Shown here in pieces: positions 44,573 through 54,314 of a DNA stretch of 64,000 nt (its first letter is position 1; every line of letters begins with the position of its first letter). The stretch covers positions 1 to 64,000 of the forward strand of contig NZ_VOTZ01000009.1 in assembly GCF_024372745.1 (NCBI RefSeq), given 5' to 3'. The stretch comes from Methanocalculus taiwanensis (lineage in GTDB: Archaea > Halobacteriota > Methanomicrobia > Methanomicrobiales > Methanocorpusculaceae). The notes under the pieces are model-generated. The model saw only the letters and a list, made by a program, of their open reading frames with translations, did not search any database and was not told the origin of the DNA. A program made the translations under genes and the position numbers.

Positions 44573-45784
44573 ATGATCCTGAAGAGCGAACTCAGAAAGA
44601 TCCTGAGATCCCAGAGAGAGGCAATAGAGAGGCGCAAGCCCGGTGTTACCCGGCAGGATCTTATACGAGTGAAGCCACTTCACAATTTTGCGATTATCAT
44701 ATCCGGTATCAGACGGTGCGGAAAAAGCACCCTCCTCGTCCAGTCGATGAAGAGAGAGGAGGAGTTTTATTACCTGAATTTTGAGGACCCCCGACTTGCT
44801 GATTTTGAAATCAGGGACATTGAGATGCTGGAAGAAGCCTTTTCCGAGGAGTTTCATGAGGCAGATCTCTACTATTTTGATGAGATCCAGAACATCTCAG
44901 GCTGGGAATCGTATGTACGATATCTTCTGGAGAACGAGAAGAAGGTGGTGATCACCGGATCGAATGCATCACTCCTGAGCCGTGAGCTCGGGACAAAGCT
45001 GACAGGAAGAAATCTTCGAATCGAGCTCTTTCCATTCTCCTATCATGAATACCTGGAGTACATGGAACGCGAGGATTCAGCAGATTCATTTGGCGAGTAT
45101 CTTGCTTCGGGCGGTTTTCCGGAATATTTGAGAACTGAAATGGATGAGGTCCTGCAGAATCTTCTGCTGGACATCATTGCACGGGATATTATCTTCAGAA
45201 ATCCCGTGAAAAACCCACACATTGTAACAGAAATTGCAGTCTATCTGCTGGGGAATACTTCCAGGGAGTTCACACTCTCAAAATTGCAGAAGATTTTTTC
45301 TGCAATCGGATCGGTGACCACCATCGCATCATATGTTGATCTGCTTGAGGATGCATACATCATCTTCACCCTGCCACGGTTCTCCTATTCCCAGAAAACC
45401 AGGCAGATCAACCCAAAGAAGGTATATGCCATAGATAACGGTCTTATTCGTGCAAATTCGATCCAGTTCTCAGACGATTCGGGCAGGTTCCTCGAGAACC
45501 ATGTCTTCCTTGAGCTCAGGAAGCGGTACCGGGAGCTCTTCTATTTCCGTGAAAAGGGTGAGTGCGATTTCCTCGTCAAAGAGAAGACGAAGATTACAAA
45601 GGCGATACAGGTCTGCTATGAGCTGACCACCCGGAATAAAAAGCGGGAGATCGAGGGGCTGACAGAAGCAATGGAGTACTTCGGGCTTGATGTCGGGTAT
45701 ATTCTGACGCTCGATCAGGAAGAGGATATTCTCGTTGCCGGGAAAAGGATATCAGTTATTCCGGCTCGAAAATTTGAGTATTGA
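44573..45784 (+). CDS. AAA ATPase with DUF4143 domain
   Basis: A 403-residue protein: P-loop ISGIRRCGKSTLL, YYLNFEDPRL, Walker B YYFDEIQN, ITGSNASLLSRELGTKLTGR, and a C-terminal DUF4143 nuclease-like domain (about 210-400) ending with a KGECDFLVKEKTKI motif. This family is abundant in archaea and has been linked to mobile or defence contexts; activity is unproven. An in-frame ATG at 44531 lies inside the inverted repeats, so 44573 is preferred. Confidence 0.88.
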   Translation: MILKSELRKILRSQREAIERRKPGVTRQDLIRVKPLHNFAIIISGIRRCGKSTLLVQSMKREEEFYYLNFEDPRLADFEIRDIEMLEEAFSEEFHEADLYYFDEIQNISGWESYVRYLLENEKKVVITGSNASLLSRELGTKLTGRNLRIELFPFSYHEYLEYMEREDSADSFGEYLASGGFPEYLRTEMDEVLQNLLLDIIARDIIFRNPVKNPHIVTEIAVYLLGNTSREFTLSKLQKIFSAIGSVTTIASYVDLLEDAYIIFTLPRFSYSQKTRQINPKKVYAIDNGLIRANSIQFSDDSGRFLENHVFLELRKRYRELFYFREKGECDFLVKEKTKITKAIQVCYELTTRNKKREIEGLTEAMEYFGLDVGYILTLDQEEDILVAGKRISVIPARKFEY

Positions 45785-45843
45785 TAAAAGGGATAATCCG
45801 GCATATTCTGCCAGATGAACCTAATGCGGGCTGGGGATGCTCT

Positions 45844-46197
45844 TTATCCTTTCCTGATCCGCCACTGGAGCCGCGCCGTCAGGATGATGATCGTTACTGT
45901 GAAGAGCACCATCAGCGGGAGCTCCTGCGGGATGTCGCTTGGCAGGATGAAGAAGATGACTGCATAGAGCGGTGTGAACATCGATACAAGGTCACGCTTC
46001 GGATCGGCAAAAGCCATCCCAAGCAGGAGGAAAGACGCTATGATACAACCCCATATTCCGGGTGCTGCCAGAAACGGGAGAGGCAGGGTGATCCCAAGAG
46101 CGGTGAGGAGTACGCCGATAATAGCGACACCGGGAGTCATGTACCAGTACCGGTTGATCACTTCAGCAAAGGGAGGGGTCGGTTTTGTCTGTGCCAT
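45844..46197 (-). CDS. small membrane protein, function unknown
   Basis: A 117-residue protein with four hydrophobic helices and short basic ends (MAQTKPTPPFAEVINRYWY, WRIRKG). No family recognised. 31 bases downstream of nadM on the same strand. Confidence 0.65.
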   Translation of the reverse strand: MAQTKPTPPFAEVINRYWYMTPGVAIIGVLLTALGITLPLPFLAAPGIWGCIIASFLLLGMAFADPKRDLVSMFTPLYAVIFFILPSDIPQELPLMVLFTVTIIILTARLQWRIRKG

Positions 46198-46228
46198 TGA
46201 TAGTATCGTTGGTTCTGCCTATTGATAT

Positions 46229-46735
46229 TCAATCGGTTTCGGAGATGGTTCGCAGGCGTGAGACACCATCAATCTCCAGGATCACTTCGACAACTGCTGG
46301 AGGTACACACTGTTCCCACTCCTCTCCAAGGAGCATCTTCTGTCGGATCGCGGTTCCTGAGAGGGTTTCACGGAGGTACATCGGAGGGGATTTGATTGAG
46401 ATTGATGCTTCTCTGAAGAGCTGGATCACAAGCGGGTTGGAGGTATAGCATATGTCAAACGGTGGTGTCATCGAGGTAACATGAGCAACCCAGAGGGCGT
46501 TTCTTCTGAGATCCTCAATCGGTATCACATAGAACGGACACCCGATCTCCTCAAGCGCGCGGGTGATCATCAGCACCCGCTCTCCTGCAGTGAACGGGTT
46601 CTGCATATCATGGGAGAGCTGGGCACTCCCGACACCGATAATGATCTCGTCAACCTCCTCTGCGATCCCTTCCAGCACCGCCTGGTGGCCGTTATGATAT
46701 GGCTGGAAGCGTCCGATATAAAAACCACGTTTCAT
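46229..46735 (-). CDS. nadM: nicotinamide-nucleotide adenylyltransferase
   Basis: A 168-residue archaeal Nad[14 protein letters not shown] with the HxGH site, [19 protein letters not shown], and C-terminal [13 protein letters not shown]. It makes NAD or deamido-NAD from the mononucleotide and ATP. Start overlaps the larB stop by four bases. Confidence 0.94.
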   Translation of the reverse strand: MKRGFYIGRFQPYHNGHQAVLEGIAEEVDEIIIGVGSAQLSHDMQNPFTAGERVLMITRALEEIGCPFYVIPIEDLRRNALWVAHVTSMTPPFDICYTSNPLVIQLFREASISIKSPPMYLRETLSGTAIRQKMLLGEEWEQCVPPAVVEVILEIDGVSRLRTISETD

Positions 46736-47502
46736 TCTTTTCGTACCCCTGATGCGATCTGTGCGGCAAATGCACCTGCCGTAAAACCTGCGTCGATGTT
46801 GACGACTGCGAGCACCGCACAGGACTGGAGCATGCTGGCAAGTGCCGCCTCGCCTTTTCCCATGTACCCATACCCAACCGAAACCGGAACACCGATCACC
46901 GGCCGATCGACAAGTCCTGCGACAACGGCGGGTAGGGTTCCTTCCCTTCCTGCGCAGACGATGAAGGCATCGGCATCCCCCAGCTCTTTGAGTGCATGGA
47001 AGAGACGGTGAATGCCGGCAGCACCAACATCATATGCCGTGAGTGTCCTGCAGCCCATCTCCTCTGCGATGATCCGTGCCTCCTCTGCCACCCGGATATC
47101 AGAAGTGCCAGCGGTGATGATGCCAACCGTTCCACCGTTCTCTGGTTTTTCTGTTCCGTTCGAGAGGATAACGATCCGGGCCTCAGGATAATATTCGCAG
47201 ATGAGGTCAGAGGCAGCGTTCATAATGGCATCTGCCTGTTCTTCTGTAGCCCTGCTCGCAACACACCGGCCGGATGCTTCCACATACCGCCTCATGATCT
47301 CAATAAGATGAGAGATATCCTTCCCCTCAGCCAAAACCACTTCGGGAATACCGCAACGGATCGAACGTCCAAGGTCAAGTCGGGCGACTCCTGCAATCTC
47401 CTCCAGGCGAAGCCCGCCGATATGGTCGGCGGCCTCTTCCGGAGAGCATCTGCCGGATCGTACCTCTTCCATGAGATTCAATATGCGGGAATTTATCGGC
47501 AT
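46732..47502 (-). CDS. larB: LarB-type nickel-pincer cofactor carboxylase
   Basis: A 256-residue PurE-like protein: [45 protein letters not shown], and [25 protein letters not shown]. LarB carboxylates and hydrolyses deamido-NAD to make the nickel-pincer nucleotide precursor. ATG at 47502 chosen; an in-frame start at 47517 also exists. LarC and LarE are not in this window. Confidence 0.87.
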   Translation of the reverse strand: MPINSRILNLMEEVRSGRCSPEEAADHIGGLRLEEIAGVARLDLGRSIRCGIPEVVLAEGKDISHLIEIMRRYVEASGRCVASRATEEQADAIMNAASDLICEYYPEARIVILSNGTEKPENGGTVGIITAGTSDIRVAEEARIIAEEMGCRTLTAYDVGAAGIHRLFHALKELGDADAFIVCAGREGTLPAVVAGLVDRPVIGVPVSVGYGYMGKGEAALASMLQSCAVLAVVNIDAGFTAGAFAAQIASGVRKE

Positions 47503-47545
47503 GGTCACTATTATCAAGGGACGAGGCGCATAATAAGTTCATTGT

Positions 47546-47851
47546 ATGGATATCCTCTTTCCTGTCACCTGTTTTGGAGCCGCAGTTGTGATATTTCTCT
47601 GGATGCGTGATCTCCGGATCTATGGGAGAACAGGACGGCAACTCTATCGGAGGGCAGCACTCCGGGGTGTAATCTGGATGGCTCTTGCCTCGGCCGGAGT
47701 TGCTGCTGCCTTCTTCGGCCAGCTGTTCCTCGGGATCGGACTTGTGCTCGCCGCCCTCTATCTTCAGGGAAGAGATGAGCGGGAGAAGATATGGAGCGAT
47801 GAAGGGAATCTCGAGCGATTCCTCGGTGCAGTGAAGACAAAGAAGAGATAA
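47546..47851 (+). CDS. small membrane protein, function unknown
   Basis: A 101-residue protein with two or three hydrophobic helices and a charged C-terminal tail ending in VKTKKR. No family recognised. It precedes hisS by 17 bases and is divergent from larB. Confidence 0.65.
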   Translation: MDILFPVTCFGAAVVIFLWMRDLRIYGRTGRQLYRRAALRGVIWMALASAGVAAAFFGQLFLGIGLVLAALYLQGRDEREKIWSDEGNLERFLGAVKTKKR

Positions 47852-47868
47852 TGTATACGTGATGCGTG

Positions 47869-49092
47869 ATGATTCAGAAACCACGAGGAACAAGGGATTT
47901 CTTTCCGGATGAGCTTGAAGCACGGAGGAGTATCGAAAAGACGATGCGGGAGACTGTCTCACGCTGGGGGTACCGTGAGGTTGCCACTCCTGAGTTTGAA
48001 AATCTCGAACTCTTCACCCTCCGTTCAGGCGAGGGAATCATTGAGGAGATGTATGCGTTCCAGGATAAAGGCGGACGCGATATTGCGCTCCGTCCCGAAC
48101 TGACAGCACCTGTCCTGCGGATGTATGTGAATGAGGCAAAGGTGCTGAACAAGCCTGTTCGCTGGTACTATTTCGGTGATTGTTTCCGGTATGAACGGCC
48201 GCAGAAGGGACGGTACCGGCAGTTCTGGCAGTTTGGTATCGAGCTTGTCGGTGCTGATTCTGCGATGGCCGATGCCGAGGTGATGGCGGTGGGCTATGAC
48301 CTGTTGAAAGCTACCGGGGTATCGTTTGAGTTGCGTGTCGGCGACCTTGCGATGATGCGGAGCCTCCTTGATGATCTTGAACCGGAACTCCAGAAACAGG
48401 TTCGGGGATGCCTTGACAAGAGGGATTATGAGGCACTTGAGGGAATGGGGCTGAAGAGCGATCTTGCCGGATCCTTAACAGCCCTCATAGAGTCAAAGAC
48501 ACTGGATGATGCATTTGCAATCACAGGTGCCATACCTGAAGAAGAGCGGATCCGTGAGACTTTTGCAATACTGGATGCACATGAGGTGCCATATATCCAG
48601 AACTTCGGGATTGCACGCGGCCTCGACTACTATACCGGATGTGTATTCGAGGCATTTGCAGAAAATCTGGGTGCCGAGAACCAGATCATGGGAGGAGGGG
48701 CATACCGCCTTGCCCACCTCTTCGGTGGTGAAGATACCCCGTCCTGCGGGTTTGCGATCGGATTTGACCGTGTGATGGTATCTCGGGGAGAGAGTGAAAT
48801 GCAACGGCCGCAGACTGTTGCGGTTGTTGCGACACCTGAGGGCCGGATCTTTGGGATCAGGGTTGCAGCTGCATTCCGGCAGGCCGGGGTCAGGACGATT
48901 ACTGATCTTATGGGAAAGAGCCTCTCTGCACAGCTCTCGCAGGCGGCAAAACATGCTGATTTCGTTGCTGTTATCGGAGGGCGAGAGGCTGAAGCCGGGA
49001 TGGTGACACTCCGGGATCTTGCCTCCGGAGAACAGCAGACTTTGTCGATCGAGGAAGCCGTTGCCGGGGTGGTTGGCAGTGGTACTCGCTGA
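47869..49092 (+). CDS. hisS: histidyl-tRNA synthetase
   Basis: A 407-residue class II synthetase: motif 1 [11 protein letters not shown], motif 2 [20 protein letters not shown], the His-specific [12 protein letters not shown] and [12 protein letters not shown], motif 3 GFAIGFDRV, and a C-terminal anticodon-binding domain. ATG at 47869 lies directly after an in-frame GTG. The 3' end overlaps top6B by 14 bases. Confidence 0.96.
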   Translation: MIQKPRGTRDFFPDELEARRSIEKTMRETVSRWGYREVATPEFENLELFTLRSGEGIIEEMYAFQDKGGRDIALRPELTAPVLRMYVNEAKVLNKPVRWYYFGDCFRYERPQKGRYRQFWQFGIELVGADSAMADAEVMAVGYDLLKATGVSFELRVGDLAMMRSLLDDLEPELQKQVRGCLDKRDYEALEGMGLKSDLAGSLTALIESKTLDDAFAITGAIPEEERIRETFAILDAHEVPYIQNFGIARGLDYYTGCVFEAFAENLGAENQIMGGGAYRLAHLFGGEDTPSCGFAIGFDRVMVSRGESEMQRPQTVAVVATPEGRIFGIRVAAAFRQAGVRTITDLMGKSLSAQLSQAAKHADFVAVIGGREAEAGMVTLRDLASGEQQTLSIEEAVAGVVGSGTR

Positions 49093-50881
49093 GGAACTTG
49101 CAAAGCAACAGAAGAGCATCAGTGTTGCGGAGTTCTTTGAAAAGAACAAGCATCTCCTTGGTTTCGATTCACCAGTCCGCGGTCTTATCACCACGCTGAA
49201 AGAGGCGATCGACAACGCCCTCGATGCCTGCGAGGAGGCAGGAGTCCTCCCTGACATCCTCGTGATCATTAAGAAGACACCATCAGGGTCATTTACGATC
49301 ACAGTCGAGGATAACGGTCCCGGGATTATACCCGAACAGGTACCGTTTGTCTTTGGAAAACTGCTCTATGGATCACGGTTTCACCAGGTACGGCAGAGCC
49401 GGGGACAGCAGGGGATCGGGATCTCGGCTGCGGTTCTGTATGCGCAGCTGACAAGCGGTGTACCGGCAATGGTGATATCACGCACCGGTGCGAAGACAAA
49501 GGCCCACCGGTTCACCCTGATGATCAAAACGCAGACAAATGAGCCGGATGTGCTGTCACACGAGGAGATCGACTGGTCACTTCCGCATGGCACCAGGATA
49601 GAGCTTGAGTTTGAAAGCTCAATGTCCGCAAAGAAGCGGCTGCTTGAGTACCTGAAATACACGTCCATTGTCAATCCCCATGCACGGTTCCGGATCGAGA
49701 TCGATGGCGAGAGTGCGACATTTGAACGTGTATCCGGAGAAGTACCTCCCTGCCCGCAGTCGATCAAGCCACACCCTTATGGAATCGAGTTTGGGATTTT
49801 AAAGAGGATGGCCGCGGCCAGTGAGATGACGGTTGACCTTTTTCTCCAGGAGGAGTTCTCCCGTGTCGGCAAGAAGACGGCAGCAGAGATTCTGGCTCAT
49901 GCCGGGATGAAGGGATCGCTGAAAGCTTCCAGACTGGAGCCGGGTGATCTGAAGAAACTCCTCACTGCAATGCAGGAGGTGAAGATCCCGGCACCGCCTG
50001 CCTCAAGCTGCCTCTCCCCAATCGGGGAGGATCTGATTCTATCCGGTATTGAGAAGGAATTTGCACTCGATTTTGTAAAATCCAGGAGCCGTGCGCCGGG
50101 CGTCTTTTCAGGCCACTCGTTTGTGGTGGAAGCTGCAATCGGGTATGGCGGTCGACTTGAGGCGGAAGGTACTGCCCGGATTCTCCGGTTTGCGAACCGG
50201 GTGCCGCTCCTCTACCAGCAGGGAGCCTGTGCGATCACCCAGTCGATTGCTGCTGTGAACTGGAAGGGCTATGGGATCGCACAGTCGGGGCTACCTGTCG
50301 GGCCGGTGCTGATCCTGGTACATATCGCCTCAACAAATGTCCCTTTCACCAGTGAGAGCAAGGATGCAGTCGCCTCCATCCCTGAGATTGAAAAAGAGAT
50401 CGTGCTCGCACTCCAGGAGCTAGGCCGCGACCTGAAGGCGTTCCTCTCCCGGCGGGACCGGAACCGGATCGCAGAGGATCGTGCCCGTGCGGTCTGTGCG
50501 ATCATCCCTGATATCGCCCGGAAAGTCTCGGAGATTGTGGAGAAGCCCGTACCCGAGACTGCCGCAATTGAAGGGCGGATCATGCGGCGGGTGGTGGTTA
50601 AACGGGAGCTCCTTGATGGGAAGGTGCAGATCCGGATAGACAATCATACCACAAAGCCGGTTGAGCTGACCCTCTATGATATTTCTCCCGATACAGGGGA
50701 AGGGGCAACGGTTGCCCCGGACTTTTCATCTGATCTTGATGGCGAGGTGACGAAGTGCTGGCGGGTTGTGGTGGAGCCCGCTTCTTCGTGGGTGACGCTG
50801 TATCCGGGTGCCGGAGGCGGGAGCCTGACGGTGCAGGGGATGGATGAGTCGAAGATGGTGGTTATGGATTGTGAGGAGTGA
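49079..50881 (+). CDS. top6B: DNA topoisomerase VI subunit B
   Basis: A 600-residue type IIB topoisomerase ATPase subunit: GHKL fold with [34 protein letters not shown] and [14 protein letters not shown], then a H2TH domain, transducer domain with TSESKDAV and a C-terminal Ig-like extension (about 510-600). GTG at 49079 follows GGGGTGG. Its partner top6A is 2.3 kb downstream, not adjacent. Confidence 0.95.
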   Translation: MVLAEELAKQQKSISVAEFFEKNKHLLGFDSPVRGLITTLKEAIDNALDACEEAGVLPDILVIIKKTPSGSFTITVEDNGPGIIPEQVPFVFGKLLYGSRFHQVRQSRGQQGIGISAAVLYAQLTSGVPAMVISRTGAKTKAHRFTLMIKTQTNEPDVLSHEEIDWSLPHGTRIELEFESSMSAKKRLLEYLKYTSIVNPHARFRIEIDGESATFERVSGEVPPCPQSIKPHPYGIEFGILKRMAAASEMTVDLFLQEEFSRVGKKTAAEILAHAGMKGSLKASRLEPGDLKKLLTAMQEVKIPAPPASSCLSPIGEDLILSGIEKEFALDFVKSRSRAPGVFSGHSFVVEAAIGYGGRLEAEGTARILRFANRVPLLYQQGACAITQSIAAVNWKGYGIAQSGLPVGPVLILVHIASTNVPFTSESKDAVASIPEIEKEIVLALQELGRDLKAFLSRRDRNRIAEDRARAVCAIIPDIARKVSEIVEKPVPETAAIEGRIMRRVVVKRELLDGKVQIRIDNHTTKPVELTLYDISPDTGEGATVAPDFSSDLDGEVTKCWRVVVEPASSWVTLYPGAGGGSLTVQGMDESKMVVMDCEE

Positions 50882-50939
50882 GGGGCTGCCGGGAGGGGGG
50901 TTTGATGTTGGGAGCATACCTTGTTTTTAACCAGGAAGC

Positions 50940-51176
50940 TCACTTCCGTATGGTCACGAGTTTTGTAAGAAATTCATCCCTTGTGAGTCCCGATTGTCGA
51001 ATAATTGCACGAAGAATTCCCCTTCCCAGTTCTTCTCCCGGATGAACAGGAATGACAACACTCCTTCCATCGGGATCCTGCATAATCACATGGCCACCCG
51101 TCTGACGAATAAACGAAAAGCCTGTATCTTGCAGGATTTTGATTACTATTTCTGCCTTAAGTGGAGTTAACTTCAA
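50940..51176 (-). CDS. hicA: HicA-type mRNA interferase toxin
   Basis: A 78-residue toxin of the YcfA/HicA family: KLTPLKAEIVIKILQDTGF, RQTGGHVIMQDPDG with the catalytic His, and VPVHPGEELGRGIL. The TTG at 51174-51176 gives the normal family N-terminus; the frame extends further but would run far into hicB. It overlaps hicB by 20 bases. Confidence 0.88.
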   Translation of the reverse strand: MKLTPLKAEIVIKILQDTGFSFIRQTGGHVIMQDPDGRSVVIPVHPGEELGRGILRAIIRQSGLTRDEFLTKLVTIRK

Positions 51177-51375
51177 CCGCCCCGACCCCAACAAATTCCC
51201 GAATTTCATCTGGATCGGGGGGTCCATTGAGATCAAGGTACAACGAAATAGCCTCATGGAGACGTTCAATCAATTCTTCGTATGTCTTTGCCTGAGTGAA
51301 ACATCCCGGAAGAGTTGGGATCGAAGCATAATAGTAGCCATCCTCGTCTTTTTCAATAAGGCAATAATATTTCAT
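51157..51375 (-). CDS. hicB: HicB-type antitoxin
   Basis: A 72-residue partial RNase H-fold antitoxin: KYYCLIEKDEDGYYYASIPTL in part, LPGCFTQAKTYEELIERLHEAISLYL. It lacks a separate DNA-binding domain. Upstream of hicA, the less common hicBA order. ATG at 51375 is preferred over 51405. Confidence 0.9.
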   Translation of the reverse strand: MKYYCLIEKDEDGYYYASIPTLPGCFTQAKTYEELIERLHEAISLYLDLNGPPDPDEIREFVGVGAVEVNST

Positions 51376-51499
51376 GATTAGTGTATGGTGGTTTAGAGAA
51401 GACAAATAGGTTTGCTCTTTGGATCAAACCCTCCGGGAAGATTTCACAACATGAGCAATATGAGATCAGAACTCTATTCCTGCACGAACAAGAGCGGCC

Positions 51500-51757
51500 T
51501 TGATAAAAGCTATTTACCGTCTAATATTGTGTTTTTCTTCATTGAGATTGAAATCAGACATTCAGTTCATCAAAGAAGATCTTTCAGAAATAAATCTTTC
51601 AGAAATAAAACATATGCTCCATGAGTTGATTCTGCACCATGAAGCAGGAGGAATGATGAAGCTATCGAACCGTTCCTTACACCGGTTTCTCCAGGATGAA
51701 CCGGATATATATACGCTTGATGATGCAAAGGTTGTATACCGGTGTGAGGATTATTAA
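51500..51757 (+). CDS. doubtful small ORF, possible gene remnant
   Basis: An 85-codon frame whose last 48 residues (from MLHELILHHE to VVYRCEDY) look protein-like. The first part contains a 15-base in-frame duplication at 51580-51609. It matches no family I know. The stretch 51376-51982 between hicB and the next HicB-like gene otherwise holds no gene that can be supported. Confidence 0.3.
   Translation: MIKAIYRLILCFSSLRLKSDIQFIKEDLSEINLSEIKHMLHELILHHEAGGMMKLSNRSLHRFLQDEPDIYTLDDAKVVYRCEDY
51580..51609 (+). repeat. tandem duplication of 15 bases
   Basis: TCTTTCAGAAATAAA occurs twice in a row (51580-51594 and 51595-51609), adding five codons (LSEIN/LSEIK) in the surrounding frame. Confidence 0.8.
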
Positions 51758-51982
51758 TAATACCCATATGACTTCCTTTTCCGTTTCTTGGAGTAATCTT
51801 CAACGAAAAGTGCTTTGCGAGTATATGCGTCTTGCACGTAGCAATACCAGTTAAGGGGTTATCTGGATCTTTTCAGGTGAGCGCATATCAGAGGAGACGT
51901 TCTGCTAATATGGTGCAACCACAAAGTGCTTTTTCATCCAGACAAAAGCTTATTACTCTACAGAAAGGAGATATCAACTATC

Positions 51983-52189
51983 ATGACCAGTTTTGGTGTT
52001 GTCATTGAAAAGGACGATGATGGCTATTATGCTCATATACCAGCAGTCCAGGGATGCTATGCGCAGGGTGATACCTATGAGGAGGTGCTCACCAATATAC
52101 AGGAAGTGCTACACCTGATTCTGGAAGAGGAAAGAGCAGACCGGAGTATGAGGTATATAGAGCGAATAGAAAATATCACATCCGAATAA
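51983..52189 (+). CDS. orphan HicB-like antitoxin domain protein
   Basis: A 68-residue protein with the HicB pattern FGVVIEKDDDGYYAHIPAV, GCYAQGDTYEEVLTNIQEV. AAAGGAG lies upstream. No HicA-like gene follows, so it stands alone. It is clearly related to, but not identical with, the HicB at 51157-51375. Confidence 0.8.
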   Translation: MTSFGVVIEKDDDGYYAHIPAVQGCYAQGDTYEEVLTNIQEVLHLILEEERADRSMRYIERIENITSE

Positions 52190-52235
52190 TTTCCAGACAA
52201 TAAACCCTTCTAAAAATTTTTGAGAATAATATAAT

Positions 52236-52631
52236 TTACATATCAGAATACCGAATAACATGCAGATCTGAAAAGCGTGCAATTATTTCAAAATCCTTAT
52301 CAGCCGTGATGATTTGATCGATATTGGAAGCACAGGCTGTACCTGCAATCAAAATATCAAGCGCGTTCACAGGAGTTCCTGCAGCCTTCATCCTCGCCGA
52401 GAGGGTACTTGCATAGTGAGCTGCTGTAAGATTAAAATCCAGAATCTCTATTTCAGTAAACAATCTCTGAAAGAATTCTTCTTCTTTCTTTGAACGAAGA
52501 CGCTTGATCCCGGACATGATCTCATAATATGAGATGACAGAAACAACAGGGATCTCATTCTCCGGAATGAACGATGAGTATTTTTCATCTCTGAAAAAGT
52601 CGATAAGAAAAGATGAGTCGAGGAGTATCAT
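52236..52631 (-). CDS. vapC: VapC-type PIN domain ribonuclease toxin
   Basis: A 131-residue PIN domain protein: ILLDSSFLIDFFRDE with the first Asp, SYYEIMSGIKRL with the Glu, ALDILIAGTA with the second Asp, and IITADKDFE with the third. All acidic residues of the active site are present. Overlaps vapB by four bases. Confidence 0.92.
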   Translation of the reverse strand: MILLDSSFLIDFFRDEKYSSFIPENEIPVVSVISYYEIMSGIKRLRSKKEEEFFQRLFTEIEILDFNLTAAHYASTLSARMKAAGTPVNALDILIAGTACASNIDQIITADKDFEIIARFSDLHVIRYSDM

Positions 52632-52840
52632 ATTCTTTCCTTTGCCGAATCGCGAATCTCCCGTATCTCTTCTTTCAGTGTATCAAGGTTCTTTGAATGC
52701 TTCAAAGCACCGGCGAACTTCCTGATATTTCCTGTTTTATAGGTCAGCAGACGATCGATCACATCGCTGAAACTATCATGGTCATCTTTCATCTGCCTAA
52801 GCATATAATAAGTGTCCTCACGGATGGTGATCGTCTTCAT
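52628..52840 (-). CDS. vapB: VapB-type antitoxin
   Basis: A 70-residue antitoxin: N-terminal MKTITIREDTYYMLRQMK strand-helix pattern of archaeal DUF217-type VapB, then SFSDVIDRLL and a charged C-terminal tail that would wrap the toxin. The TATA box is only 26 bases upstream of the ATG, implying a leaderless mRNA. Confidence 0.88.
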   Translation of the reverse strand: MKTITIREDTYYMLRQMKDDHDSFSDVIDRLLTYKTGNIRKFAGALKHSKNLDTLKEEIREIRDSAKERI

Positions 52841-52861
52841 AATATTGTGTATTAAACACGA

Positions 52862-52870
52862 TTATATAAA
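52862..52870 (-). promoter_or_regulatory. TATA box of vapBC
   Basis: TTTATATAA on the minus strand, centred 26 bases before the vapB ATG. Confidence 0.6.
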
Positions 52871-53121
52871 TATTTTACCTTGGCACTAAGAGTGGCAAGT
52901 ATAAATCATTTCAGGCGCGATAGCGCCATAATCCCCATGGCGGTGCCCCCCCGCGGAGTCGGAGTGGGTATTGTTCATAGGGATATATCATTATTGATGA
53001 AAAGGATAGAGGATATTGGAAGAGCGAACAATATCTGAGCGGTGGAACAATCAGGCAGCCATTTCGTAGAGGGATGTATATGCATGGTTAGTTCTGTATA
53101 CTGTAACCACCAACAAATCTC
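52871..53121. other. non-coding gap with hairpins between vapBC and top6A
   Basis: No gene can be supported in the 337 bases 52841-53177. It holds a perfect hairpin GGCGC-GATA-GCGCC (52914-52927), a run of seven C near 52944-52952, and an eight-base inverted repeat TATTGTTC/GAACAATA (52969-52976 and 53026-53033). These may be remnants of the insertion that separated top6B and top6A, or regulatory. Confidence 0.4.
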
Positions 53122-53129
53122 TATAATAA
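53122..53129 (+). promoter_or_regulatory. candidate TATA box of top6A
   Basis: TATAATAA lies 56 bases before the TTG start of top6A. It would give top6A its own promoter, independent of top6B. Confidence 0.5.
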
Positions 53130-53177
53130 ACCGAAAACCCGTCAGGAAAATGCACCCATACACCAGAGGAACCCACA

Positions 53178-54281
53178 TTGAAAGAGATATCAGAGAGCGA
53201 TAAGTTAAAGAACACCCATACAATCGGCCGCCTCGTTGAGATAGCACAGCAGTGGTATGACCAGATATCTGATGGCGAGATCCCCTCGATCCGGCTGCCG
53301 ACCCGGACAAAGCAGAATATCGCCTATGACGAGGCAACTGACGTCTGGAAGTACGGGGAGAAGGAGAGCACAAGGGCTGCTTCAACTGCCCGGGGTGCGA
53401 CACACCTCTTAAAGATGGCTTATGTGATCGGGTTTCTCAAAGGGCAGCTCACAGAGAACCGGTCATCGACACTGAGGGAGATGTACTATATCTCTGAGGG
53501 CTGGAAGAAGGCGAAGTTCACCGCACAGGACGAGAGCAACTATCTTGTAGAGGATCTGGAGATCGTCACCGCACTCGAACGCGAGGCATTCCATCTCCGG
53601 CCCGAAGAAGATGGGGCGACGATATTCGGGCCGGTCAGGATTCGGGAGACAACCCGTCGCGGTGCACGCGAGATTCATTGCCGGGACGATGTCGGCGAGG
53701 CGGGCTATGCGATCCCAAACAATGTCGGGAGTGTCGAATTTATCGATCATGACGCGAAGTTTGTCATCGCTATGGAGACGGGCGGTATGTATGCCCGTCT
53801 CCAGGAGAATGGCTTTGATGAGGAGTACAACTGTGTCCTCGTCCATCTCAAGGGGCAGCCGGCCCGGTCGACCCGGCGGATGCTGAAGAAGCTGAATGAG
53901 GAGCTGAAACTCCCTGTACTTATCTTCACTGACGGCGACCCCTGGAGTTACCGGATCTATGCCTCGGTCGCCTACGGCTCCATCAAGAGCGCCCACATGT
54001 CCGAGCTGCTTGCAACCCCGGCGGCCCAGTTTGTGGGCGTACAGCCCTCGGATATCCGGGACTATGATCTGCCTGCGGATACACTGAGCGAACAGGACAT
54101 CGCCGCCCTCAAGGCAGAGCTCTCGGATCCCCGGTTTGCGACTGATTACTGGAGGGAACAGATTAATCTCCAGCTGTCAATGGGACTGAAGTCGGAACAG
54201 CAGGCGTTTGCTGCCCGGGGGCTGGACTTTGTGACAGGGGAGTATCTGCCGAAGAGGTTGAAGGAAATGGGGGTTGTTTGA
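53178..54281 (+). CDS. top6A: DNA topoisomerase VI subunit A
   Basis: A 367-residue Spo11-type subunit that cuts DNA. The catalytic Tyr is in [13 protein letters not shown] (Tyr 103 or 104). The Toprim domain has [11 protein letters not shown] and the [12 protein letters not shown] acidic motif. The TTG start at 53178 follows AGAGGA at good spacing and gives a family-length protein. Confidence 0.95.
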   Translation: MKEISESDKLKNTHTIGRLVEIAQQWYDQISDGEIPSIRLPTRTKQNIAYDEATDVWKYGEKESTRAASTARGATHLLKMAYVIGFLKGQLTENRSSTLREMYYISEGWKKAKFTAQDESNYLVEDLEIVTALEREAFHLRPEEDGATIFGPVRIRETTRRGAREIHCRDDVGEAGYAIPNNVGSVEFIDHDAKFVIAMETGGMYARLQENGFDEEYNCVLVHLKGQPARSTRRMLKKLNEELKLPVLIFTDGDPWSYRIYASVAYGSIKSAHMSELLATPAAQFVGVQPSDIRDYDLPADTLSEQDIAALKAELSDPRFATDYWREQINLQLSMGLKSEQQAFAARGLDFVTGEYLPKRLKEMGVV

Positions 54282-54314
54282 GGGTTATTGTCAAAGAAAT
54301 GGAGGTTCTATAGA

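Noticed and set aside
47375-47962. 195-codon minus-strand frame overlapping larB, the small membrane gene and hisS
   Set aside because: Overlaps the starts of three better supported genes and has no domain.
53463-53996. 177-codon minus-strand frame inside top6A
   Set aside because: Antisense to topoisomerase VI subunit A.
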